Positions 1-7,359 of a stretch of 19,158 nucleotides of DNA are shown piece after piece. The stretch's first letter is position 1. Every line of letters begins with the position of its first letter. The notes under the pieces are model-generated. The model had not been told where the DNA came from and made no database searches. It saw nothing but the letters and a program-made list of their open reading frames with translations. Position numbers and translations under genes: made by a program. Source of the stretch: DAIOXA01 sp050949165. GTDB lineage: Bacteria; Bacillota; Proteinivoracia; UBA4975. The stretch covers positions 1-19,158 of the forward strand of contig JBMNFF010000013.1 of assembly GCA_050949165.1 (NCBI GenBank). The letters are read 5' to 3'.

Positions 1-1
1 G

Positions 2-115
2 CAAATTGAGGCCATTATCGGCGCCATCAGCGGTTATGAGAAACAGCTGTTGCTGACCCTTGCCTGCAAGCATTATTTCATTCAGCAGGCAGAGAATAAC
101 CATAATAATAAGTAG
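2..115 (+). CDS. 3' end of an unrecognised protein gene (partial)
   Basis: An open frame enters from the left edge and stops at TAG 113-115, giving 37 residues that begin QIEAIIGAISGYEKQ and end in an Asn-rich tail (NNHNNK). The tail is mostly helical, and a rho-independent terminator follows about 30 bases later on the same strand, which supports this being the end of a real plus-strand gene. Too little is present to assign a family. Confidence 0.55.
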   Translation, partial: QIEAIIGAISGYEKQLLLTLACKHYFIQQAENNHNNK

Positions 116-147
116 GAAACGGTACGCCACTGCATTTGGAAAATATT

Positions 148-180
148 AACGACCTCAAGTCATGTGACCTGAGGTCGTTT
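148..180 (+). terminator. Rho-independent terminator-like hairpin
   Basis: A perfect 10-bp stem (AACGACCTCA 148-157 with TGAGGTCGTT 170-179) encloses a 12-base loop. The 3' arm runs into TTTT, and the 5' arm begins after an A-rich stretch. It lies just after the stop of the gene ending at 115 and probably terminates it. It may also work in the opposite direction for the Panacea relict. The remaining bases 181-297 show no gene. Confidence 0.7.
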
Positions 181-297
181 TACAGTCATCAAGGACCGAG
201 CTTTCTACAAGTAGAATTATCAGGGATACTCCGGCGATCCAGATTTCACCAAGGTGCAAGGTAACAATATGTCATTACCCCTGCATCAGCTCTTTCC

Positions 298-1105
298 TTA
301 AAAGTCGCGGATACTCTCAGCGAATTTGTAAGATATTAATTCCCTGTCATCGGTGGCAGCATATGCCTCTTCCTCATGGGAGAAATCAGAAATCTCCTTT
401 GCAGTGTAACCACGGAAATGCTCGACAACCTTTTGCATTGTCATCAGCTCTTCTTCGTCAAATTCGGATAGATCATAATTAGAACATGGCACGAGGTACT
501 CGCCCTCACATGAGTCAAAAGGTTCCAAAGAGACAATGCTGTTCTCGACCAAAACATCTAATAATAAACCATGATTTATCGGCACAGGTCCATACGGCAG
601 ATGTTGGTAGGGCATTCCACTGAGTGAATATCCATGGTTCTTATAATGCGTAAAATCAGCGTAGAAAAGTAGCTTCATCAGCTTTGTCTTGGATAACTTT
701 GGATTCATTTGAGTGAAATAAAGGACCATATTACTTACCCTTTCGGGGCTGAATTCAGTAAAACCCAGATATTGGGGATCCAGCCTCTTATACCTCTCTG
801 ACAAAACATCGCCCAAATCGACACTAGGGCTAGGAGCGGCCCCGGCGAGGGCAGTTTCGAGCCTGGTTCTGTCCAAGCGGCCCATTTTACCCTTTGCCCT
901 TTCGTACAGCTGTCTTACATATTCTTCATTATCTCGCATCATGAGCAGAGTTGCCATATGCGCAGAGTCAGGCAGTGCTCCTGTCTCATATCTGGCAATA
1001 GTAGTAGGGCTCCAATTAAGGAGACTAGCCATACCCCGTTGCGATAGGGCCATACCTTTCACGAACCTCGCGGATTTCCTCGCTCGAAAGCATATTGTGC
1101 TTCTT
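298..1105 (-). pseudogene. HTH-Panacea (DUF4065, MqsA-like) antitoxin, 5'-truncated and frameshifted
   Basis: The longest frame (298-1062, GTG start) begins inside a helix-turn-helix: LSQRGMASLLNWSPTTIARY is the Xre-type HTH of MqsA-like antitoxins. It continues into a Panacea/DUF4065 domain (about residues 100-250; MNPKLSKTKLMKLLFYADF is its typical opening, then the LPYGPVP motif). Another frame upstream encodes LSSEEIREVRERYG, which is the normal residue stretch just before LSQR in this family. The two join if one base is removed from the GGG run at 1047-1049. The upstream reading begins KKHN at 1105 and meets the direct repeat R1 at 1106. The N-terminal zinc-binding part expected upstream is missing. 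Panacea proteins are antitoxins of diverse type II toxins, but no partner toxin is visible here. It is most likely an inactive relict. Confidence 0.8.
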
Positions 1106-1707
1106 TAAACAATTATTTGTATTTAAGTAAGACGGTTTATAACCTTGGCTCTTTTTGCTTTTTTTAAGACCAGTGCGAAGCACAACCTTAGCAGGTCCAG
1201 CCTCCTCGATGTCCGATGATAAGGTAGCCTTTGGCTGGGAGAAATCTCGGAGGGGATTGAAGCTAAATACTGTTTCATAGTTGAGAAAGATTGAGATTGA
1301 AAATGATTAACAGCAGAGGGGCCACATATCAATGCGGCCCCTCTGCTGTTAATGTAACTGGCAGTTCTTCGGCTTTTTTCATAACAATCCCACAGAGGCT
1401 CTATGGCGCAGCGACATATTTTTTCATAGGTAATGGTAAAAAGAGTCGCAACATATCCTTGGCAGAGATTGTCTCGTGCAGCATCTTTTCATATTGGTGA
1501 TGCCACATCAGCCCTGTGATCCTTTCGTCTTAGGATATTTATATTCGCTATTCCTCTTCCTTACTCTCATTGCCGTGGAGCAGGGAAGTGGTGTTTAGGG
1601 CGTGGACCTTGAGCTTATAGAATTCCTCGGATACCTCCTTGGGATCCTTGGCCTCCAGCTTTTCTTGGGAGTACCGCTCTTTCAGGGGCCATGCTCGCCA
1701 GCCTATC
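1106..1707. repeat. Direct repeat R1 (~600 bp; other copy 7754-8348)
   Basis: The segment from TAAACAATTA (1106) to GCCTATC (1707) is repeated in the same orientation at 7754-8348, with about a dozen substitutions and a few 1-4 base indels. It holds, in minus-strand order, the 3' part of the small hypothetical gene seen intact at 8181-8639, about 440 bp of its downstream flank, and a strong hairpin. Homology ends abruptly at 1106 against the Panacea relict. At the other end it fades (after 1707 it can be followed only at protein level). The two copies bracket the toxin cassette. Confidence 0.9.
1306..1353. other. 18-bp perfect hairpin inside R1
   Basis: ATTAACAGCAGAGGGGCC (1306-1323) is exactly complementary to GGCCCCTCTGCTGTTAAT (1336-1353), with a 12-base loop. 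No immediate T-run follows on the plus strand; on the minus strand ATCATTTTC follows. It could be a terminator for the gene upstream in minus orientation or a structural/recombination element. It is kept in R2 with a single mismatch. Confidence 0.75.
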
Positions 1708-1740
1708 CGCATATATGTTAGAATCGTTCAACCCCCTGCT
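1548..1740 (-). pseudogene. 3' relict of the small hypothetical gene (paralogue of 8181-8639)
   Basis: On the minus strand this encodes NIYADRLASMA and then, after a one-base shift in the GGGG run near 1685-1688, KERYSQEK and onward. It matches the C-terminal half of the intact protein at 8181-8639 (NRYADILSDRLASMALKERYSQEE), but lacks four codons (ILSD). An in-frame TAG (1548-1550) replaces the lysine codon near the end. No start or N-terminal half is present. Bases 1741-1811 contain nothing I recognise. Confidence 0.75.
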
Positions 1741-1811
1741 GGTAACATTTACGGCGCACCGCTGCAATGATGGCAAAGGTCCCGCCCGACCGCTAAAGGT
1801 CCGCCGCGGAT

Positions 1812-2231
1812 TTACTCAAATAAATCCTCATATTCCTCGCCATCATCAACATACTCAATTTCAGGGTTGTCCATAAACTGGATATCAATGCCAAAGAGGC
1901 GGAAGAATTGATTCAGCTTACTGATATAATCTTTTGCCTGCTCCCCCAGCTCCTCTACCGCATTTCTGGAAATTCCAGGCTCATAGGTTACAGCCAGACA
2001 GAACTTGTAGTGACCGGGGGATACTCTTTCAGAAGCAGAAAAGTTTAGGTCAAAGCCCCCAAAAAACTGATGAGAAGTCGGTAGCCAGGGGATATGTTTC
2101 CCAATAAGGGCATCAAAGCCTGAGATAAATTCCAGCAGCTTTTTCTCAAACACCTGCTGGGGATAGTCATAGGTGTCTGCTTTTTTAAACGCGATGACAT
2201 CATAGGTCAAGTTAACCGAAAAGCAACCCAT
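1812..2231 (-). CDS. Unrecognised 139-aa protein, third gene downstream of toxin (candidate immunity protein)
   Basis: A full-length frame begins at ATG 2231 with a GGAGG ribosome site just upstream. Its start overlaps the preceding stop (TAATG), so it is translationally coupled to the gene before it. The predicted protein is soluble, acidic and single-domain, beginning MGCFSVNLTYDVIAFKKAD and ending in a very acidic tail (EIEYVDDGEEYEDLFE). No signal peptide, membrane segment or catalytic motif is evident. Position directly downstream of a polymorphic-toxin gene in the same operon, small size and acidity fit an immunity protein, but that is context inference. I do not recognise the family. 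Confidence 0.7.
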   Translation of the reverse strand: MGCFSVNLTYDVIAFKKADTYDYPQQVFEKKLLEFISGFDALIGKHIPWLPTSHQFFGGFDLNFSASERVSPGHYKFCLAVTYEPGISRNAVEELGEQAKDYISKLNQFFRLFGIDIQFMDNPEIEYVDDGEEYEDLFE

Positions 2232-2617
2232 TATACTTCCTCCTTAAACTGATCCAGAATGGAGGGCAAACCCAACAACTGCCGGCCGATTTCATACCAT
2301 CCCCAATTATCTGCCACGTTCAAACAATTTTCATAGGGCATAAGTCGTTCATCTTTGATGTCCTTTATTACCTCCTGAAGAGTAGCTTCAATTATGGACT
2401 TATCCTTTAGCATCAGACCCTTGGCGTAACCCCGGGGGGGGAGCGGCCTACGCCTCGTCATGTTACCAACTTCATAGGCCTTTTCATATCTCTGCAGATG
2501 AAAGAGTATGGTGCACCAATCGAAATAAAACCTGCTATCCCCTCCTGGCAAATTCTTTACCCGGTTGATATATTCTGATTCATATATGGGCTCGATTTCC
2601 CTAAGGATGTCATTCAT
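2231..2617 (-). CDS. 128-aa helical protein, second gene downstream of toxin (possible C-terminal half of a split TPR-like immunity protein)
   Basis: The frame begins at ATG 2617, overlapping the end of the preceding frame by 8 bases (ATGAATGA). The sequence is helical and TPR-like: RFYFDWCTILFHLQRYEKAY, then LMPYENCLNVADNWGWYEIG and LLGLPSILDQF near the end. The preceding 93-aa frame is also TPR-like and has no stop-separated gap, so the two may be one protein of about 220 residues split by a one-base shift near 2610-2617. I see this as at least as likely as two overlapping genes, given the frameshifts in the neighbouring toxin gene. Role as immunity protein is inferred from position. Confidence 0.65.
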   Translation of the reverse strand: MNDILREIEPIYESEYINRVKNLPGGDSRFYFDWCTILFHLQRYEKAYEVGNMTRRRPLPPRGYAKGLMLKDKSIIEATLQEVIKDIKDERLMPYENCLNVADNWGWYEIGRQLLGLPSILDQFKEEV

Positions 2618-2891
2618 CTTTGTGTAGTTTCCCCAGCATCCTGTGGTAGTTGGCTATGGATAACATTCTTTCCCCATAGAGATGTAAATCATGCTTTTTC
2701 TTTAAGTTTTCCGCAATAGCTGCCACCTTGACTTCTGCTTGGGCAAAGTGCTCTTTCGCCTTAGCGGTTTCACCTAAATATAGATAGCACTTTGCAGCGA
2801 GTTCAAATTCCCTAGCATGATTTAAACCGGAGTCAATTTCTTCCTGTAGACGCTTTTTAATCAGATCGAGCTTAGGGCGTATTTCGTTCAC
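2610..2891 (-). CDS. 93-aa TPR-like protein, first gene downstream of toxin (candidate immunity protein or N-terminal half of one)
   Basis: It starts at GTG 2891 with GGAGGT about nine bases upstream, 34 bases after the toxin stop, so it lies in the same transcription unit. Two helical hairpins are visible (EFELAAKCYLYLGETAKAKEHFAQA, roughly residues 24-50, has the spacing of a tetratricopeptide repeat). The protein ends LGKLHKDE, where the next frame begins. It may be the front half of a single protein continued in 2231-2617. No signal peptide is present, which fits a cytoplasmic immunity factor. Confidence 0.65.
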   Translation of the reverse strand: MNEIRPKLDLIKKRLQEEIDSGLNHAREFELAAKCYLYLGETAKAKEHFAQAEVKVAAIAENLKKKHDLHLYGERMLSIANYHRMLGKLHKDE

Positions 2892-2924
2892 TCTGCTGAC
2901 ACCTCCAAGAATGCTTGTGTAATT

Positions 2925-3203
2925 TTAGTCCCCCGGCAGAATCTTGATGAGGTCAAAAGATTTAATTTTGGGATCACCAACGATGTATCCCAAGTATTCG
3001 TCGATTCCCTCACTAAATTGGATTTTTGGATTATTTGCCGCATATACAAGAGCAGTCTTAAAGCTTTTCCCTTCGTCAAGGATTTTTAACATTTCCGTAT
3101 ATGCCTCTGGGCTTTCCTTTTTGATAATATTTATATACCTGTCGTGGTTTTTGGAAAGCCAGTTGCGGGACAGTTGAGCAACTTCTGATTTGGAATTATA
3201 CAA
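2925..3203 (-). pseudogene. Toxin fragment: distal part of the C-terminal nuclease domain
   Basis: This frame continues the nuclease domain after a one-base loss in the run at 3226-3228. Restoring the base reads KAQQQNPTLGIDRLYNSKSE into the present frame. It contains SEVAQLSRNWLSKNHDRYIN, resembling the post-catalytic helix (Q/SRNW) of restriction-endonuclease-fold toxins, and ends KIKSFDLIKILPGD at the authentic C-terminus. Taken alone it would need a TTG start (3203) and lacks the catalytic residues. Confidence 0.75.
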
Positions 3204-3214
3204 TCTATCTATTC

Positions 3215-3949
3215 CTAGTGTAGGATTTGCTGTTGTGCTTTAAGGGCGCCCTTAGCTTCAATAATGAGGATGTCATCACCTTTTTTTAGGATCATATCCG
3301 GTCCATTGACCCCATGCCTTGCATCGTAAAGCAAATTGTAGCCTTGCTTTGTAAAATAGTCTTTTGCCGATTCTACAGCAAACCTTTCCGCCCTTAACTG
3401 TTTCAGGAAAGCCTCTTTGTAAGGCTTGTCTAAAGCTTTAATGTACTTTTCTACAGCCTCATCAACATCAGCTTTTCTAAGTAATTTGGCGGTGTCAAAC
3501 TTAAAAATCTTGCCTGCTTCATCACCTGCATCGACTAGCTTAGCTATCTTGGCGGCATCATTGTGCCTGCCTAGCTCAACAATCAATTCAGAAGTTGCCC
3601 CTGCTCGCTTAAGGATCGTGACCGCTTCGTCAGAATTTTTACAGATAAACGGCAACACAGCATCTAGGAGTGTATTCCTTATGGCTTTCCAGTCATCCAG
3701 TTTAGTTATTATCAATCTGGCCGCAAGCTGGATACATTCTGGAGCTCGTTTCATGAAGCTGATTAGTCCATCGGATATCTTGGTAGCATCCCCCAATAAG
3801 GGAACAAAGCCCAACAGACTAATAAGTACTCCCTTGAAGTTTAGAAGAGCAAGATTCGACACTGCATCTCGGATATCGCCAACAAGAAAGAACCCCGAGG
3901 CGATCTGGCCGATTAAATACCCTAAAGAACGGAAGGTGTGTGTTGACAT
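3215..3949 (-). pseudogene. Toxin fragment: pre-toxin hydrophobic region plus catalytic part of PD-(D/E)XK nuclease
   Basis: Residues 10-60 (IGQIASGFFLVGDIRDAVSN, then LLGFVPLLGDATK) are the glycine/hydrophobic pre-toxin segment found before toxin tips in polymorphic toxins. Residues 60-180 are helical. Residues 185-235 carry the nuclease core: helix with E188/E193, GPD (D218), then IIEAK (E231, K233), spaced as in the PD-(D/E)XK fold (D-x12-ExK). DNA cleavage is therefore the probable activity (family knowledge). The coding frame really extends upstream: in-frame codons reading DPFIYDDAWYEHIKYILAG precede the ATG and join the vWA fragment via a one-base loss at 4053-4054. Confidence 0.8.
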
Positions 3950-4050
3950 TAAACCCCATTTAACAAGGAGCTCTCCACCATCTCCAAATGCTACTCCGGC
4001 CAGAATATACTTTATATGCTCATACCATGCGTCATCGTAAATAAAGGGAT

Positions 4051-5148
4051 CTAATTCCGCCTGTATTCTTCGGCGTCATAAAAGGTATCTCCATCGGGGT
4101 TTGAGTGAAGGGGATTAAACCCTGCCAATAGTTCTGTTAAGTCATCTAATCCGTCGCCATCTGTATCGGAAAAGTATATTGATGTCCCGTATTCTCTCTC
4201 GTCCCCATCCATTAAACCGTCCCCATCAGTGTCAATGTCTGATGGATTAGAGTAAATACGGTAATATTCCCCCGAGGGGCCGCTGAATATCTCGCCGACT
4301 TCCTCATTATCAGGGATGCCGTCTTCATCACTGTCAATGCTGTTGGGGTCGGAATAATACATATTACCTAGCCCATCCCTCATGCCGCCTGTCTCGACGC
4401 AATCATAGATGCCGTCACCATCGGTATCAATCGGCTCTGTAATAATCTCTTCTATCCTGCTAAACACGTCAGGCAGTTGAGAGGAACTGGATACAGGGAA
4501 GTACATCCCACCTGTACCCTGGGCGATGCTTTTTAATAGCGAGGTGTTTACTCTATTGCCAAGGCCGATGGTGTAGATAACAATATCATTGGCTTGGGCT
4601 TGGGCTGTAAGAGAGTGATTATATGACCCATCCCCGTCAGATAGTAAAATTATTACCTTGATTCGGTCTACTGTACTTTTGTTGATAAGTTCGTTAATAG
4701 CTATGCTAATTCCTGCTCCAATATTGGTGCCGCCCGAGGCATATGCCTGGTCTATTCCGGCTTTTACAGCCTCGAAATCTGAGGTCAACCCTTGGCGAAG
4801 GGCTGCGCTGGAGCTGAAGGTAACGACAGCACCTCTGTCGCCGGGAATTAGTGCGTCGACGAATGACTTAGCAGCTGTTTTTCTGTACCCTTGCGGGTCG
4901 TTCCCGCTCATGCTACCGGAGGAGTCCAAAACAAAAACTATGTCTAAATACAGCGTTTCGATAATTACATCTCTTTCACCCTTGTTAAGGGGGACATCCC
5001 AAACTGCATTCCAATTGGGTATATAAAACAATACGAATGTAGAAAAATGATCTGTTTCGCCCCAGATTAACCCCTTCTCTATGTCAACGCCCTGGTTATC
5101 TAAGGGCAGTAATACCATCTGCTCTTCGTCGAAATAAAATATCTTCAC
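4051..5148 (-). pseudogene. Toxin fragment: von Willebrand A domain and second TSP3-like calcium-binding block
   Basis: Frame numbering from GTG 5148: residues 1-60 are the tail of a beta-rich domain. Residues 68-235 form a vWA domain with a complete MIDAS site: DxSxS at D75-S77-S79 (VFVLDSSGSM), T141 (GGTNIG) and D171 (LLSDGDG). From about residue 240 there are thrombospondin type 3-like repeats of the form DTDGDGxxD, at least five (for example DTDGDGIYDCVE, DSDEDGIPDNEE, DTDGDGLMDGDE, DTDGDGLDDLTE). These bind calcium in extracellular proteins. Upstream in-frame codons (DGDIEN) link it to the part of the gene beyond the IS. Confidence 0.85.
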
Positions 5149-5229
5149 ATTTTCGATGTCCCCATCGGGGATTTATAATGCTCCCATAGGGTGAGACACG
5201 AAATTTCAAAAGTAAGTTATACTAGAGAC

Positions 5230-5515
5230 ATGAAAAAGCGAAATCAGTATTCAGCAGAGTTCAAATGCAAGGTAGTTTTTGGAGGTGCTCCAAGAGGCCT
5301 CTACAATTAGCGAGATTGGGGCTAAGTATGGCATAAGCCCTGTAGTCATCGGACGCTGGAAAAATGAGTTCCTAGAACGAGCTCCAGAAGTGTTTAAGAA
5401 AGGACCCTCCGCAGCCGAAAAGGAGCTAATAGAAAAGGAGAATATGGTAGCCCAGCTTGAGCGTAAGGTCGGTCAACTCACCTATGAGGTTGACTGGCTG
5501 AAAAAAAAAATCTGA
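5230..5515 (+). pseudogene. IS3-family transposase OrfA (HTH and leucine zipper), frameshifted
   Basis: Translation from ATG 5230 gives MKKRNQYSAEFKCKVV and then leaves frame because of an extra T in the TTTTT run (5276-5280). The following frame reads VLEVLQEASTISEIGAKYGI and SPVVIGRWKNEFLER, the HTH of IS3 OrfA. A coiled coil (ENMVAQLERKVGQLTYEVDW) leads to LKKKI and TGA at 5515. Its length of about 95 residues is normal for the family once corrected. The TTG at 5279 only marks the second frame and is not a believable start. Confidence 0.8.
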
Positions 5516-6370
5516 GGAAATCATCGGACCCAGCTGGAAGAAAAAGTCTCGTTGATACCGACTTCCCTATTACCATCAAGCGCCAGGCAGAGCTCCTAGG
5601 GGATTAACCGTACCAGCTTTTATCGCCAGGCTCGCCCTAAAACCATTAGTGCTGAGGATTTGCATATAATGCGAAGGATCGACGAGCTCCATACTGCCTA
5701 TCCTACATGGGGGTATCGCACTATCACGAGGATTCTGAGGAGGGATGACCACCTAAAGATTAACCGCAAAAAGGTGCGCCGGATGATGCGCGCCATGGGT
5801 ATCTACACCATTTTTCCTAAGCCAAATCTGAGCAAGCGGTACCACGCCCAATATGTTCAGCCATATCTTCTAAGAAACCTGGACATCAACCGTGCAGACC
5901 AGGTGTGGGGGGTAGATATCACCTATGTCCCCATTAAAAATGGCTTTATGTACTTATTTGTGATAATCGACTGGTATAGCCGGTGCATAGTAGACTTCGA
6001 GCTATCCAGCACCTTGGAGAAGAGCTTTGTCATGACCTGCTTAAAACGCGCCTTTAGGACCAGGCGGCCAGAGATAATGAACAGTGATCAGGGGTCACAT
6101 TTCACCAACCCAGACTATCTGAGCCTGCTCGAGGCAAACGGGATTAAAATCTCGATGGATGGAAAGGGACAAGCCCTAGACAACGTAAGGACAGAAAGGG
6201 TGTTCCGGACAATCAAATATGATTGCGTTTACATCAATGAATTTAATAGCCCCAGAGAGCTCAGGATCGCCCTCAACGATTACATACACACATACAACAC
6301 CTACCGGCCCCATTCATCGATTAATGGTTTTTGCCCCGCGGAAGTTTACAACGGCAGCATGGCTGCCTGA
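5500..6370 (+). pseudogene. IS3-family transposase OrfB (DDE integrase core), frameshifted
   Basis: In the -1 frame, orfB reads KNLRKSSDPAGRKSLVDTDF then IKRQAELLG, hits TAA at 5605-5607, and resumes as INRTSFYRQARPKT if one G is removed from GGGG 5599-5602. The remainder (open from 5603 to TGA 6370) holds the HTH_21 region (TAYPTWGYRTITRIL) and the rve catalytic core. The DDE residues are visible in VWGVDITYVP, NSDQGSHFTN and DNVRTERVFRTIK, and the end is the usual YNTYRPHSSINGFCPAEVY. The catalytic residues are intact, but the upstream break prevents OrfAB synthesis. Confidence 0.85.
5501..5510 (+). promoter_or_regulatory. A10 programmed -1 frameshift site between orfA and orfB
   Basis: Ten consecutive A residues immediately precede the orfA stop. 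Slipping back one base changes AAA-AAA-AAA-ATC-TGA into AAA-AAA-AAT-CTG-AGG and enters orfB. IS3-family elements use such A-rich slippery sites to make the OrfAB transposase. Confidence 0.7.
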
Positions 6371-6434
6371 AAACTCAAATGTAGAAAGGAGGACAACTTA
6401 CAAAATAAATTTTGTGTCTTGACAACGGGGGGCA

Positions 6435-6670
6435 TTATAATTTCAGAAGTATCAACTGGTATAAATACTTTGGCAGAGGAGAAATCTGATTCTACTGTTA
6501 CATCTATTGGATCGGCTATGCGCCCCGGGTGAATTAACCAAGGGGGTTGATTCAGCTGGCAGGACATTTAGCCTGACCTTGTCATGTATATCTCCCTCGG
6601 CGCATACTTCAACAAAAGCACCGCTTGTCTCTTCGGGAAAACAGCTGGGTATATTGTTCAAGGCCATCAA
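6435..6670 (-). pseudogene. Toxin fragment: beta-rich linker region between TSP3 repeats and vWA, cut by the IS
   Basis: Two out-of-phase pieces are present. SEETSGAFVEVCAEGDIHDK with VRLNVLPAES follows the TSP3 block after a shift at GGG 6635-6637. RIADPIDVTVESDFSSAKVF with IPVDTSEII follows after a shift at CCCC 6523-6526 and runs into the IS edge. Predicted strands alternate through the stretch, consistent with a beta-sandwich adapter. I do not assign it a named domain. It rejoins the vWA fragment after removal of the IS. Confidence 0.7.
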
Positions 6671-6866
6671 TTATTCCATCATTATCTGTATCAGGATTGT
6701 TGGGATCTGTTCCCAGGCGGAACTCGCTGCCGTCACTGAGACCATCCCCATCGGTATCATACTTTAGCGGGGAAGATGTGTACTCCTTGACTTCGAACCT
6801 GTCATCCAGGCCATCCTTGTCAGTATCAGGTATCAAGGGGTCGGTCCCCGGCCTCTTGTTCTTCAA
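6609..6866 (-). pseudogene. Toxin fragment: first TSP3-like repeat block, distal part
   Basis: This frame encodes three calcium-loop repeats in a row: DTDKDGLDDRFE, DTDGDGLSDGSE and DTDNDGIIDGLE, spaced by xLGTDPxxP linkers as in thrombospondin type 3/OmpA-like calcium repeats. It is joined to the preceding frame by removing one base from CCCC 6846-6849 (NIEEQEAG-TDPLIPDTDKDG). It leaves frame at GGG 6635-6637. Confidence 0.8.
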
Positions 6867-7359
6867 TATTTGTTAGCCCATCCGCGTCTGGGTCTTCATC
6901 CTTGTCGGGAATCCCATTTCCATCGGTATCCTTAGAACGGCCGTCACAAAGATTCATTAACTGTAAGATCTCAAACCCATCTGTCAGCCCGTCTTTGTCA
7001 GTGTCCGGCTGATTTTTGTTTAACCCAAACTTTTCCTCAAGGTAATCCGGGCAGCCGTCGCTATCCTTATCAAGTATTTCTAGTCCTATATCTTTTAGTT
7101 CTTGCAGACTACTCCAGGACTTCTTATAGAAATGAATGGCCTGGGCTTGGTTATTTTTGTTTTCGAATTCTAGACCCTGGATGTAAAACTTCTCTCCATT
7201 CTTAAGTTTGCTGCGCAAGTTCTTGGGGTATATAATTATCTCTTTTTCGATTAACTCATATAGGTTTTCAACTACTAATCGATTTGCAAGAATTATGTTT
7301 TTAATTATATTTAATACCTGGTTTTGAAAGTCCGTCTGAAGCACCCGGGTATTTCGCAT
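6826..7359 (-). pseudogene. Toxin fragment: helical region and first TSP3-like repeats
   Basis: The first half is helical (NIIKNIILANRLVVENLYEL, then EFENKNNQAQAIHFYKKSW), resembling the long helical N-terminal part of vWA/TSP3 surface proteins of Firmicutes. The second half has repeats DKDSDGCPDYLEE, DTDKDGLTDGFE, DTDGNGIPDKDE and DPDADGLTNIEE. It overlaps the signal-peptide frame between 7301 and 7359; a one-base shift around 7320-7330 joins the two. Confidence 0.8.

Larger units (their letters stand above)
5179..6434 (+). mobile_element. IS3-family insertion sequence inside the toxin gene (about 1256 bp, defective)
   Basis: The ends are TG (5179) and CA (6434), with imperfect terminal inverted repeats. 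Over the outer 28 bases 19 match, including GACAC and AAATTT blocks. TTATAA sits on both sides (5173-5178 and 6435-6440) as a probable target duplication, although this hexamer is its own reverse complement and could partly belong to the ends. Inside are orfA and orfB in overlapping phases joined by an A10 slippery run, the standard IS3 arrangement. Both orfs carry a one-base disruption, so the copy should be unable to make transposase. It is inserted opposite to the toxin gene's orientation. Confidence 0.9.

Noticed and set aside
1123..1332. A 69-aa minus-strand frame repeated at 7785-7976 (63 aa), similar in both repeat copies
   Set aside because: It runs through one arm of the hairpin, has no ribosome site and needs a TTG start. 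It differs at the end through indels; its similarity is explained by the DNA repeat itself.
1291..1500. Plus-strand 69-aa frame in R1
   Set aside because: It crosses both hairpin arms, is not preserved in R2 because of a T-run length change, and lacks a ribosome site.
3426..4040. 204-aa plus-strand frame opposite the toxin
   Set aside because: Antisense of the pre-toxin region; Ser/Ala-rich with no recognisable domain or ribosome site.
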